Origin: Amoebophrya sp. A120
Lineage: Eukaryota > Sar > Dinophyceae > Syndiniales > Amoebophryaceae
Direction of reading: 5' to 3'
Assembly: GCA_905178155.1 (NCBI GenBank)
Contig: CAJINV010000001.1
Coordinates: 13,018,635-13,082,634 of the forward strand
Length of the DNA stretch: 64,000 nt
The position numbers were made by a program, and so were the translations under genes. The notes under the pieces were generated by a model that saw only the letters and a program-made list of their open reading frames with translations, was not told the DNA's origin and did no database searches. Shown here one piece after another: positions 47,001 to 58,206 of this stretch (the stretch's first letter is position 1; each line of letters begins with the position of its first letter).

Positions 47001-49602
47001 AGATCGCGTACGTGTATAAAAGGAAGAAAGATCATCATCATCATGTATAGTCATAGTGCCTTTTGTACTTCATCTCTCAGTTCTAGTAGCTGTCTCGAAT
47101 GTTCAAAAGATGAGTGAGACAATCGTGATTAAACCTTTCGGTACGTACGTGCCTCTGTGCGTATATGCAAAAAAAAACTCTGTCTCGCCCACAATGCTGG
47201 CAACTCAACATCATTGCAGTCCTGCAGATGAAAGGGCACTGATGAAGAGTACTATTCTTTCAAAGTTTATTTCCCGTACCATGAGCGAAGCGACTCCTGC
47301 GCCCAGACTGTGTCCTGTAAGCAACACGGAGTAGCGAGTTGTGTCGCCCTGCTTCTTGAGTCGCTGCAGCGTCTTGCGCACGATAGGCAACGCAATAGCA
47401 GTCACGTACTCTGCACTCTGGAGGCCACCCTCATGCACGCTGACCCAGGTCTCGTTGAGCTGCCGCGGATGCGTCGTGTTGTACGGGGGCGCGAAAAGGT
47501 CGAAAGTCATCTCCGCGAAGCAACTGGGCCGGCGAAACACAACTGTGCCCTCTCGACTCTCCCCTGTCGACGCTTCATCGCGCTCCTCGGGGCCTTGGCC
47601 TTCGAATTTTTGCATTTCCTGCTGGCATGGGGCAGCCTCCGATAATTTCCCATCTTCGTCACTCGTCTCGCTGCTGTTCCGCTTGATCGAAAGAAGTAGA
47701 TCACTGTCTTCGCTTGATTTCTGCTCCGCAAAAATTTCAACGGGAACGTAAGCAGGTGTGGCGGCAAGATCGGTGATAGTGTCCGCTACTGAACTCGTAC
47801 CGCGTACCACTACTGCTATAATTTTCCGCACAGGATCCCGCACAATGTGAAAAGCCGGCTTCAGGTAGTCGCCGTCTGGCTGCTGGTGCAGAAATTCCAA
47901 AGCGGCAGCAGATGCAGGGAAGTAATGGCCAACGACATGCCGGAAAGCTTCGGCCTCTGGAGAACTTCTTTGTTTTGCTTTATCAACACCCTCATCTCCA
48001 CCTGTTGCAAACGCTGTCGCTTGCTTTGTAAAGACGTCGAAGCCATATGCTGCCATGGTGAGAGTGGTGACGAAAAATAAGTCTACCCACATACTCACAT
48101 CTCCGCGGGGGTCATGACGATCGTAGTCATAGTCATGTTGCTTTGCCATCAGTGGCCTGACCTCTTTCTGCTGTAGCTTTGCCAAACTGTGGAGCTGCTC
48201 TCTTTTCAACGAAACATCTTTCCAAAAGGAAGACCAGCTTTGCTGTACTACTTCATCTCCCTGTCCCTGCTGTTCCTCTTTATTTTGTTTCCGTTCATCG
48301 AATTTGCTGTTGCTAATTGGTTCTTGCGCAACTTGATGTATTTTCTCCGTGGCCCCGAAGTCTCCGGTCAAAGCCTTTTTCGCATACTCCCCGTGACGCC
48401 GAATAAAGTTGACGGGTGCGTGCCTCGCTGCGAACAAACGCGAGGGACCACGGATAATTGCGTCTCCGATGAAACTTGCGATGCCACGAGAAACCAATGC
48501 GAAATTTTCGTCCTTCTTCTGTAGCTGCTTTAATAAAAATTGGTTGTCACGTTCCGCAAGCGCGGACAAAGCGGCACCGGCGGTCGTCCGTGTGTTGCTA
48601 TCGGTGCTGTTTGCCTCAGATTGGGATTGCGCGGCATCTGAAACAGCGTCCCGGGGGTCTGGGTTTATTCGTGCCACCAATTTACCCAACTTCGACTTGT
48701 GAAGTCCGTCCTTGTCCGCAGCTCGAGGATGGAGCTGTAGTCCAGAAGCAAATAATATCTGCCATGATGTGCCTGAAGTGCCTGGTACTAGCGGTAGGAG
48801 CGCACGATTGAAAGCAGCTCGCAGTGCCGTAATAAAAAGAAAACGGCCCGCCCGCCGTACTGTGAAAAGGGCCGTCGAGGCTCGTGTACTTCTAGCTGCA
48901 GCCGTCCGCGTCCCAGTCGCGGCCGTCCAACTTCTGGCGGCACACAACACGAAGAACTTCTTGGTCAAGGTCGAGGACATCTGGAGACGAGCATAAGGCC
49001 CTCTCGGTGCAGCGCCGGTTGTGCTCATCGTGTTTAAGGTCTCCATGATGAAAGAATGACAATGATGTGCAACGACACGACTACACAATCCGTTACCTTA
49101 TTTTTTTCAGCAGGGTCACCAGGGTAGCATTTTCGCTGCGGTCATGCTCATGGCCTAGATGCTGCAACAACGTACAACAAACCGAGTCATGAAAGTTCAA
49201 AGTCCCAAAGAAATGCCGCATTTTCAAGGACACGACATGCAAAAATGCAGTGATGAAATCAAAATCTTCTTGCCAACTAGATTGAGGTCCTGTTATAGAC
49301 TTCACATGCCACTTGTTCCCAGGTGGTTCATGCGAGTGCGACAAATGCGAGTCACAGCCAATGGTGCGATATTTCTGAGCGCGAGTATGATCAAATACAA
49401 CATGCTTTGGGTCATGCTTGATTGAAATAAATGAAGCAGCAATGCAACACAACAGGAGAAACCAACATATATGTATGCAACCGAAAGCGAAGCAAAATGG
49501 TTGTGCTGCCACCGAGGAAATGCGTAGCTTGTTTCTTCTCGCTGCAACAGATGATCCATCGCAGCCGACGGGCCATATCATGATACATCGATTTTCAATC
49601 AT
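44011..49602 (-). CDS. Class 3 lipase, sn-1 diacylglycerol-lipase-like, with membrane N-terminus (middle exons unresolved)
   Basis: The catalytic core is at 47890-47280: KIIAVVVRGTSSVADTITDL (oxyanion region) and VLLTGHSLGAGVASLM with the nucleophile Ser of GxSxG. After a donor at 47279 the core continues in small exons: YPLWGVGVAPPAMIS (about 46930-46830), YSVAVQDDWVPRIS (about 45100, catalytic Asp) and, after a GT-AG intron 44302-44478, VRPSFFGSAWENDTLAMHRL with SHVPWVYLKH (catalytic His), ending at 44011. Order and spacing match sn-1 diacylglycerol lipases, which release monoacylglycerol from diacylglycerol at membranes. Upstream, 49602-49097 encodes a membrane segment (CWFLLLCCIAASFISI) and can join 49002 in frame (phase 2), giving the N-terminus. 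The exons between 46830 and 45290 cannot be fixed, because a GC-rich block flanked by a 34-bp direct repeat lies there. The gene may be intact with a large intron, or broken. Confidence 0.78.
45229..45262. repeat. 34-bp direct repeat, copy 1
   Basis: Starts AAGCAGAAAATGCCCGCC and ends GACGTGCACCTT. An identical copy lies at 46617-46650, 1,388 bp away in the same orientation. On the minus strand it encodes RCTSEGGHFLL within an open frame that leads into the lipase catalytic-Asp exon. The pair brackets the GC-rich block. Confidence 0.95.
45263..46616. other. GC-rich, compositionally foreign block inside the lipase gene
   Basis: About 1.35 kb whose composition is visibly unlike its surroundings, with many GGC/GCC and CGCG runs from about 45540 to 46610. 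It contains three near-tandem units of GTTTTGAAA with variable 4-base spacers (about 45900-45935) and two imperfect copies of a unit starting GATCAACCT (about 46366 and 46454). Long open frames occur on both strands, as expected for GC-rich DNA, but no family is recognised. It is bracketed by an exact 34-bp direct repeat. It could be an inserted element, host DNA, a segmental insertion or an assembly join. Confidence 0.7.
46617..46650. repeat. 34-bp direct repeat, copy 2
   Basis: Exact copy of 45229-45262 in the same orientation. Here the following bases are AGCTGGGCGG rather than TGTAGATTG, so the identity stops sharply at both ends. Confidence 0.95.
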
Positions 49603-51138
49603 CGTTAGTTAGTGTTAGACAGATTGTTTTTAATTTTGGCAAGAGCAAATACGAATAGACCGACACATGTGAGTCAGATCACAATAACCGACACACTGGA
49701 TCAGATCACAATGACCGAAAGTCAAAACTGTGTTCCCAAGATCAAACCATGGACTGCAATCGTGGTGCTTCTCTTTAGACACAATCTCTCCGTCCGAAAA
49801 CCCGTCCGTCCACAAACCAGATACAGATCGGGACAATCAATAGGAATAGAAATAGCTATCAGAAAACAGAATTCGTGCACTGGTCGACGCGCAGTAGAAC
49901 ACCACGAACACGATCCGGCGACGACGGACCCCAGGCCGCAAGCAGTAGCTGCCTAGGAACAGGAATGCATTTTCATCCTCTCTGTAAAAGGCTTCGTTGG
50001 TTGTGAGGACCACTCTGGCGCGTGTCGTTGGTGTTAAAGAAAGCAGAATGGTTTCTGTAAGACGCGGGGGACAGCAGCAAGAAGAAACTACAACAGCATG
50101 ATCCGCAGCGAGTTTCAACAATCATACTCATCTCCTGCACCTTACCTAGAAAATTCTGATAAGTTCTAAGATCATCGTGTTGGTGTGACCTCATAACTTT
50201 TTGTTGCGAAATCGAAATGTTCAGGAGTGGTTAAAAAACAAAAAGCGTGGATGATGGCGGCTTTGAGTTCACGGTCCTGCGTTGCGTTTTCTTTTGGTTT
50301 TCGCTACGTACACTACATGAAAAGCTGAATCATTCATGACTTGTTGCATCTTCTATTTTTGCGCTGAAACGAAAGCTGTTCTCGATGAAGATAGTTTGTT
50401 CATATTACGTCAAATTCTGCACAAAAACGAGCTATGTCGATGCGACAAATCTGTTGCTAGTAGAAGTCATGATGCCTTTGAAATCGTAGAAATTAGCAAT
50501 CATCTTTTCGAGTGTTCATTTTTGGTAGTGTTGCACCAGCAGGAAATGCAGGCCGCGCGATATTCCAGGCCTAGAAACCCGGTATCAAACAAAATGCCTC
50601 CCCTATTTTTTCCCATGTTGCCTCGGCATCAAAAGAAGAATGGCAGTTCTCCCGAGAGACGAACGAGAAAGACCACCACCCGCGTCGTGGTCGAGCTTAT
50701 CGCTTTGAAATAGAAACATAGTACGGAGAGTCGCTCACAGCCACAGACGTTGAATCCGCCTGTGTCACGGCGTCATATAAGATGTATATTCAGAATATTT
50801 CGGGTCTTCGTCTACTTGATGTCTGCTGCGTTGCTCTTGACAGCACAGTTTTATCGACATCAAGTGCAGGAAAATTCTTCTGCCTCGAGTTTTTTATTTT
50901 TTGCAATATTTATAATCGGTGCTACTTTTTTTACGCTGGGAAGAAGTAGTCCCACCAGGAAAAGTTTTGTGGAAGATGCATTTGATGTATTATGTGTTTG
51001 AGTTTGACTTTCTTATATCGACTCTTGTTGCACGTTGTACAACCAGTTGTCGATTCAATATTTCAATAGTTGTTTATTCGTTGTGCGCTTCGATAATGGA
51101 AGTCCGAATTCGAAACCAATACTTCGCTCCACTATTAT
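49603..51138. other. Intergenic, no gene supported
   Basis: About 1.5 kb between the lipase and full-length Hsp110 genes. A plus-strand ATG frame at 50336-50713 is open for 125 codons (MTCCIFYFCAETKAVLDEDS...), the best candidate for a plus-strand gene in the window, but it has no recognised family or splice support. No RNA gene or TIR element. Confidence 0.4.
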
Positions 51139-54100
51139 TTAGTCCACCTGCATGCTCTCCGGCTCCACCTTTGGGGCGGCGTCTTCGGAAGTGGTGTCTT
51201 TCGGGGCGGCGGCATTTTCGGCTTCGTTCTCGGCCTGGGTGCTGTCACCCTCGGCGTTGCTGCTTGCCATCGGTTCGTCCTTGGATTCTGCGTCCGCCTG
51301 GTGCTCACCCTCCGTCTCCACAACCGGGGCTGGTGGCGGTGCCGGCTTCGGTTCAGACATAACCTTCTTGCACTCCTTGCGCAACTCCTCAACCTTCGCT
51401 TGGATAGAGGCAGCCTGCGTGTAATTCAAAAGTTTTTGTCCAAATTCTCGTTTTCGAATTCCAAAATAGAACAAGGCCCGGCACGAACTTAGTAGAAGTG
51501 GAAGGCAAGAATGATCATGAGTATCTCGACTAACTATGATAGGTTAGGAATTGTATATTTATTGGAAGCCTCATCAACATGATAGATTAGGAATCAATAC
51601 CGTGAAAGCCGGGTCGACATCCTCATACATTTCCTTTGCGTTTTGCTTGGAATTTTGTTCCGTGCCCCATGCCTCCAGCTGTTCGACTGCCGCGAGAACC
51701 TGCTGCTTCTTCTCTACTGCGATGTGGGCGTAGCTGTGATTTGTGGTTGTAAAAAGTATTCGCATATTCTAGCGCCGCGAGTTATCGGAATTTCGCATAC
51801 TGTTGGACGGTTCAGCTTGTTCTTGAGCCGGAGCCGCCACAAAATAACACCACAAAAGATGCAAAACCAAGAATATGACTCTGCAAATGAAGTAGAAACG
51901 AAAATGCTACAACCACAAGAATCAATGAAATACTCCTCTGATGGGTTGTTCAGGGCCGTGCGGACTTCCGTGAGAGCTGCTGAGAAGATCGGCTGGTAGT
52001 TTTTCAGGTCTTCTCGGTCCTGGTGGCGCTTCATCACTGGCTTGCCTGTTCGTTGTTGAGAAATTTAAACTTATCAATCACATTTCAGTCGCCAGCATCG
52101 CCCTCGTGGTACTTCTTCACGCTCATTCTTTCTACTCATCTAGCTACTCACACCACAAAAAGTTTGGAACTTTATTGCGGCAACGAGGCAAAGGCCATTA
52201 AATTCAGAGACAAGGACAGCAGGTGTAAAAGCGAACCAAATGCAAGTTCTTTTTGATATATCGTATCTCCAACACGAGCAAGAGCACGTGCTTGGCTTTT
52301 ACTTAAATTCATCTATCACACGGCTAAACGCTTCACTTTTAAAAACTTCACTTGCTAAAAAAAATCTTTTTTTAGTGAGGTTTGGCGCTGTTGCTTACAG
52401 CATCAGCAGCTACGTGCCGACGACGGCATTGCGGCGCGTGCACCTTCTGGATCAGTGGAAGGACGACTGGGCCTTGCTTTGGGGGGTAGAGGTTGGCAGT
52501 TGACTAGTGAAGACGCCACGGCTTATAATTCTGAGAGCGAAACTCCCGAAGAGTCTTCATTTGAGTAAGATGAAAGCAAAGCGGAGACTTTTGTGTGCGA
52601 AAAAGTGAAAAAGTCGATGACTTGACAAAAAAATGAATCGCTTGTGGGTTTTTTGAGCGTAGCACCGGCCGAAGAATCAGCAAAAATCCAGAAACTGGCT
52701 CCGGTGACAAACGATTCACTTTGGCCATATTTGGCCGCCGCAGCATCGGCGCAAGCTTCCAAAAACGAGCACTTTTGAAAATCATCGAAATGGTGCATCA
52801 AAGCGATGCTTTTGTGACAAGTGCTATGTTTTTGAGGCGTTTTGGGTTGGACTCAGCTCGTGGCTGACAAGCGATTCACCTCACAAAGTTGGCCAGTTTT
52901 GGTGGCCCGAAAGTGGCTCTGTTTTTGAGGCCTTTTGGGTTGGAGCATAGGCGTGGCTGACAAACGATTCACCTCCTCGAAACAGCTGCTTTGCTTTCAG
53001 AGATCCAAAAAATCCCCCAAAGAAAATTTTTTTTAAGGAGTGAAGTTTTTAAGCGTGAAGCGTTTAGCCTTGTGATATCATCGGAGGTCAACAAATATCA
53101 TACCAATGCCCTGCAGTTCGGCGAGCTTGTCGCAGAGCTCGACAGTGGTGGCGTCAAAGTGGTCGTACAACCAATCCTCTGCGGTCTGCAGTTGCGTTGC
53201 GAATGCGGTCTTCTCATCCGGCTTCATGTATCTGCATTTTATTGTGTGTTTGCCATGAAATTTTTGACGTTTCAGACATCAGCGATGCTTCTGCTTCTTT
53301 CGGCCGGGTTCGGTTGTAACGGCGAACAGCAACAGTATAATACGCATGATTTACGTATGATAAAGATATTGGCAGCGCACTCTGCCACGCAGCCCGCTGT
53401 GTTACTCCACTTGTCCTGTCCGAGCCCGCATGCGCATACTCTTACTGTCTAAACAAGTACAAGTACGAGTAGAAAAAACAAACAAAGCACTCATCTTCAT
53501 CATGAAAAAAAACAAAAAAATACGCGCTGGCAATGCCGGAGGATGAGGTGACCTTATCTTTCATGTCGTAGATGTAGGATTCCAAGTCGTTTCTCCTGTT
53601 GTCGTTTTCCTTTACGTCGCGCGTGTCGGACTGCAACTTGGATTCAACATCCTTGAAACCGCTGAGGAGCTTCTCACTCGTGCCTGGCTGCCCCTTCACG
53701 CTTACCTGTTCATTGGATGTGGTCATAGACATAGTTTTCGAGGAAGAGAAACGAGAGCAACATATATCCCAAATACTATCTACATTTAGATTGACTGACG
53801 AAAGCACGCAAACATGGACATTAATATCATGAAAACTTTCATCTATCGAGATAGAACATCAATCATCTCGACGATGAGTCAACAAATATCCTAGAAATAA
53901 TTACGTACCGTCAATGGGGTTCGCTTCGTTCTCTTTTTCGGCTTCTTGACGTCGACCCACTCGTACTTTGGTTTTTTCTCCTCCTTTATCAACTGTAAAA
54001 ATGTCTGGGTCTGGAAGATTCTGACACTTGTCATGCACATTTGCATGACCCCTGACGTCTGTGACGCATACCCTAGCATCACAGATTTTTTGAGGGCTTC

Positions 54101-56598
54101 CTGATGCCTATACCGCATGACAAATGCTCTCTCCGTGTAGCAAAACTTGGGCTCTCTTTGCTACTCATGCAATACAGATTCTTTTAGAATCCAAAATCAG
54201 CATGACAAGTTGCATTCTTCCAGACCCAGACATTTTTACATTTGATATCCTTCTTTTCCTCCTTTTTCTCCTCGCCGTTTGCGGCGGGTTTCTCCTTTTC
54301 CTCGCCGGCGCCGCCGGTTTCCTCACCGCCCTTGTTGTCTGCGTCCGGCATGGGCACGTCCTCGGTGGAGGCCGGCGCCTCTACCTCGGGCTCGACGACC
54401 TCGCGCTTTTCCTTGACAATCTCCTCGTACTCTTCGATCTCCACGATCTGTGCGCTGTCCACGCTGAAAATGCCGTGGATGCTCATCTTGGCCTCGATCT
54501 TGATTTTCTTCTTCTCCGGCTGCTCGGGGAGCTGCACGGAGTACTGCCCGATGTTCTGCTGGTTGTGGCTGTACTGGGCTCCGATGTCGAACGGCCCGTT
54601 GCGGTACCAGGTGATGTAGCGCCGCTGATCCGTCTTGTCTTTGCTCGCGTTGAACACCTCCATTGACTTCTGTGTCAATGCCGGCTTGTCTTCCACCTGG
54701 AATCGATTGTGGAGAGGAAGGTTGGTTGGTGGAGAGAGGACCGCGATGACGAGGAAAAAAATCATCTCTCTCCTGTCTAAAAATCCAGTAAAAGCTGCAA
54801 GTACTGCTTGTGATTGACTAAGCCCAACAAGTCTGAAAAGGACAAGGATTGATTCGATTTTCCCTGCTTTCGACATAGATACGAATGGAAAAAGAAGAGA
54901 AAATCCGAACTTCAAAAAAATAACTTCAATCACAATCATACCGGTGCGGCGTCTTCCATCTGCGCATCGCCATCCTTGTCTGCCTTGTCGGCTTCGGTGG
55001 TATCCGTTTTGGAGCCCATCCAGGTAATCGTCACTCCGTGTGGAACCTTGTCCTCGATGGCAAAATCTCGCACCTTGTAGGCCGGGGACAAAATGGCCGC
55101 CATCAGCGCGCAACCACGGGCAATGCACTCATCCGCGTTCAACGTTTTTGAGAGGTCGCGGCCTGTTCGGTTTTTTTATCGAGAGATAAAAGAAGTTCGC
55201 ATTTTGCATCAGCGCTGTGCTCGGCGTGCTGGCGATCATTCATCATTATTTCTGGATTTCTTCATCGAAAAGAAGCAATCGATGTAAGTAGTTCATGTTT
55301 CATGATCAAAAGCAAAAGCTAGTACTATTCGAAATCTATACCGAGCATCTCCTTGACGATGTTTTGGAACCAGGGTACTCGACTCGCCCCGCCGATGATT
55401 TCCACGAAGTTGATATCATCAATCCCGGCCAACCCGGATTCAGTCAAACACTTGGAGATGGCCTCCCGTACGCGCTTCTGCAGGGGTTCGCACATTTTTT
55501 CGAAGTCTTCCCGGGTAACCGACCCGCTCAGGTCCTCGTCTTCCATCAAGCACTCCACGTTGATGGGTGCCTGGTCGTTGGCGGAGAGGATTTTTTTACA
55601 TTTCGTCACCGCGTCCTCCAGCTTCAGTTTAGCCTTCTTCGAGGTCAGCGGATTGCAGCCGAACTTCTTGTTGAATTGCTCGGAAAAGTGCTCGACCAGG
55701 CACTTTTCCATCTCCCGCCCGGCGCACTGGATGTCGGACACCTCGGCCAGGACGTTCAACTTGCCCTGTGTGAAGCTGGCGATGGAGATGGAAAAGCTGG
55801 AGTGCCCCATGTGGGCAAACGCGGTGATGGTGGGCTTCTCCACGTCAAAGTCCCGGGTTCGGTAGATTCCGTACGCCAGCGCCGTGGCGGTGTGTTCGTT
55901 CATCAACCGGAGGCAGTTCAAGCCCGCGATCTGCGCAGCGTCCAGCATCGCCTGACGCTGGAAGTCGTTAAAATACGACGGCACGGAGATCACCACGTCG
56001 ACGACCTGTTTTTGTGAACGAAGAGGAGAAGATAGATGGGAAATGAGCAAGAAAAATCCAAACCACATCAAGATCGGAAAAACAAAAACAGAACATAGGA
56101 ATCAAACAATAAGCTAGTATCATCTCCGTCTTCCAGCACATTAAAATGCAGTAGATTTTTTGTTCTTACCCTGCTCTGGCACCAGTTTTCGGCGGTTTCC
56201 TTCATTTTTGTCAGGTACATCGCCATGATTTGCGTGGTCGAGTACTGCTTTTCTTCCCCTTTGTAGTTGACGCGGTACGCCGCAGCGCCGTCCTCGGATC
56301 CGTCGCAGGACTCCGCCAACTGCCAAAACTTCTCCCGGGTGAGCTGCTCCTCGATGACCGCCTGTGGTCCCATGACGTGGCGGAAGTTTCGCACCGTGTT
56401 TTTGAAGTTTGACTTTTGCACGGTCGCGGCGCTGTCCCCCAAAAGGCGCTCGCGGTCGTTGAAACCGACCACGGTCGGGGTCTGCCGCTGGGACACCTCG
56501 TTTTGCACGATGTCGACGCCATTCTTACACACGTATGCGATGATACTGGTATTGGTACCGATGTCGATACCGACCGTGGTGCTTCCTTTCAACGACAT
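51139..56598 (-). CDS. Full-length Hsp110/SSE-type chaperone
   Basis: Ten exons: 56598-56170, 56005-55342, 55162-54942, 54696-54248, 53981-53909, 53705-53524, 53231-53104, 52045-51934, 51733-51601 and 51414-51139. Joined they give 888 residues with no frame break. Eight junctions are GT-AG; the fourth is introner element E. ATPase-domain features: [19 protein letters not shown] at residue 9, [34 protein letters not shown] and [14 protein letters not shown] beta domain with [20 protein letters not shown] follows, then an acidic Glu/Lys/Pro-rich loop, the Hsp110-typical [14 protein letters not shown], the helical part with [11 protein letters not shown] and [11 protein letters not shown], and an acidic Ala/Glu-rich tail ending EPESMQVD. 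Hsp110s exchange Hsp70 nucleotide and hold unfolded proteins in the cytosol. Length and domain order are normal for the family, unlike the shorter paralogue at 38139-41030. Confidence 0.96.
52046..53103 (-). other. 1,058-bp GT-AG intron of Hsp110 hosting element F
   Basis: Donor GGCATTG|GTATGA and acceptor CGAACAG|GCAAGC on the minus strand; phase 1; joins LAELQGIG to KPVMKRH as expected for Hsp110. It is the largest intron found, and 765 bp of it is a terminal-inverted-repeat element that starts 26 bp inside the donor side. Confidence 0.9.
52313..53077. mobile_element. TIR element F (765 bp) nested in an ordinary intron
   Basis: Ends are TATCACACGGCTAAACGC and, inverted, TATCACAAGGCTAAACGC; the inverted repeats continue for about 50 bp through AAAAACTTCACT and an A-run. 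Bracketed by TCATC at 52308-52312 and 53078-53082. The interior has a repeated unit including TTTTGAGGCGTTTTGGGTTG-like sequence and GGCTGACAAGCGATTCACC, seen at about 52830-52880 and 52930-52975. No transposase-like ORF is visible, so it is non-autonomous. It shares the TAT... termini and 5-bp duplication of the coding-region introner elements, but here lies wholly inside a GT-AG intron. Confidence 0.9.
53987..54247. mobile_element. Introner element E (261 bp, TIR, 5-bp TSD)
   Basis: Ends are TATCAACTGTAAAAATGTCT and, inverted, TATCAAATGTAAAAATGTCT; the repeat continues through GGGTCTGGAAGA. Bracketed by TCCTT at 53982-53986 and 54248-54252. It lies in the acidic-loop coding region of Hsp110. 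Excision of element plus one TSD gives ...[15 protein letters not shown] in frame. A canonical GTAAAA...TTTACAG pair also exists just inside the repeats, but using it would add 19 bases and shift the frame. It contains GCATGACAAAT-type motifs. Confidence 0.92.
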
Positions 56599-58206
56599 TT
56601 TGTAGTTTTGCGAAATTTAATATTCAAGTAGTCTTTGGTGCTATAGCAGCTTATCTAGAAGCGAAATTTTTCGATGACGTCTAGTCTGTCTGTAGTCGTC
56701 GTGAGCGTGAAGACAACAAGAAGTGATAGATAGTTGCGTCGAAATTAGCTTTGATAAAATCACAACCAGGTGGATAAAAGGAAGCCTCAGAGTGTAGAAA
56801 ATCTACGTCGAATGCAACTAAAAAAACAATGCACAAGGCAAGGCCGCTGAACTGTAGCTGACTGGTATGTAGTTCAAAACGAAATTAGAAATGTTTGTAT
56901 GATGCCACGAGGCGAAAGGGAAAGGATCCAATCGTCCAAAAGACGGCTTGATATTTTTCTGATCTTGTTTTGTCCGTTTCGAATTTGTATTTGATCTGGT
57001 TCGATTTGGGATCTTAGCGCTTCAGACGTGTGGCCTTGCTGATCTTCTCGTCTATGGCTTGATTTTGGTAGTAGGTTCGTGTGTCTTGTGCTCTTGGATC
57101 TTATTGTGAATGACAAGCAACGCGACCAGCGAAGTCGGAAAGTTTAGGTAAAAGATGTCTAGAGTCGGAAAATTTATGAGGAAAGTCACGACTTCGCTTC
57201 AATTTTGTGGTCTTAGTTTGAGGTCACAGAAGTATTAACTGAATTAACTCCGAGCCAACTCGAAAAAAAACGGGGGTTTGGATAATATGCTCAAGTTCTG
57301 GGCGGGTTTGGGTGACTGCTGTTACTTTCTCATCGGTTCGTTCATTCAATCTTAGTATTTTTGCCGAGCATGATCAAAAACAAAATCATTCCTGCTGCTG
57401 CTGGTGATGCTTTCTTTTCGTCCTTACAGCACTACAACTACATCCTGTATTTTGTCATTAAGTAACACGACCGATTGATGCCAGCGAAGTTCCTTTAATG
57501 GCTCGCTGTAGCTGATAGATCGTGTTCCGCTTGTTGATACCATCCTCTTCCTTATTCTACCGTACTAGGTGCAACTCTTGCAAGTGGATCACGAAGTAGC
57601 AAGAGCTTCTTTTTTCTGTGCTTGTAAGCACAACATCATCGATCGTCACCGCCGGATGAGCGGGAGAACACGAGCAGGACGTGGTCATCACGTTCGCTGA
57701 GTAATAAAAAGGAGAACAAGAAAGACAGATGTTGTCCTCGTATTTGTTGGTATTGATTGTACAAACACGCCCGCGCTTCTTTTTCCGCAACTTGTTCAAT
57801 CAGTTGTGTACTACGCGGAGTTAATGTACCCGTGACATCTGCTATTTTTGCAAAATTGCGCCTGTTTGTGCTTCAGCATACTTGTGACAATTAAGAATAA
57901 GACCTCCACCTCGACCTCCACCTCATCTGTGGTGTATTATTTGTGACCTTGACTTATTAATGGAACTTGATAGCTCTACCTTTAGCTACGTGACTCGGTA
58001 CCTTATTGCACAGTAGTGCAACCACGACCTGGAAGAAAATATACACAACCAGGAGAGCAGGGAGGACGCACTTCTCCTTTCTCACTTCAATTAAAAAACC
58101 ATACAAAAAATTCCCCAGAAGGTGGTGAAGCGAAGCACGTCCCGTCCGGTTCCGGTCATTGCACCGTAGAAAAAAAAATGCTCCAGGCTGCACCGTCCTG
58201 GGAGCG
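56599..58206. other. Intergenic, nothing supported
   Basis: About 1.6 kb between the Hsp110 start and the BBS7 stop. Minus-strand frames at 56874-57116 and 57557-57799 are short and lack recognisable content. It presumably contains the Hsp110 5' leader and the BBS7 3' end, but no promoter or processing motif was recognised. Confidence 0.45.

Noticed and set aside
53993-54240. Canonical GT-AG intron inside element E.
   Set aside because: It leaves 19 additional bases and shifts the Hsp110 frame before a conserved block; the TSD boundary does not.
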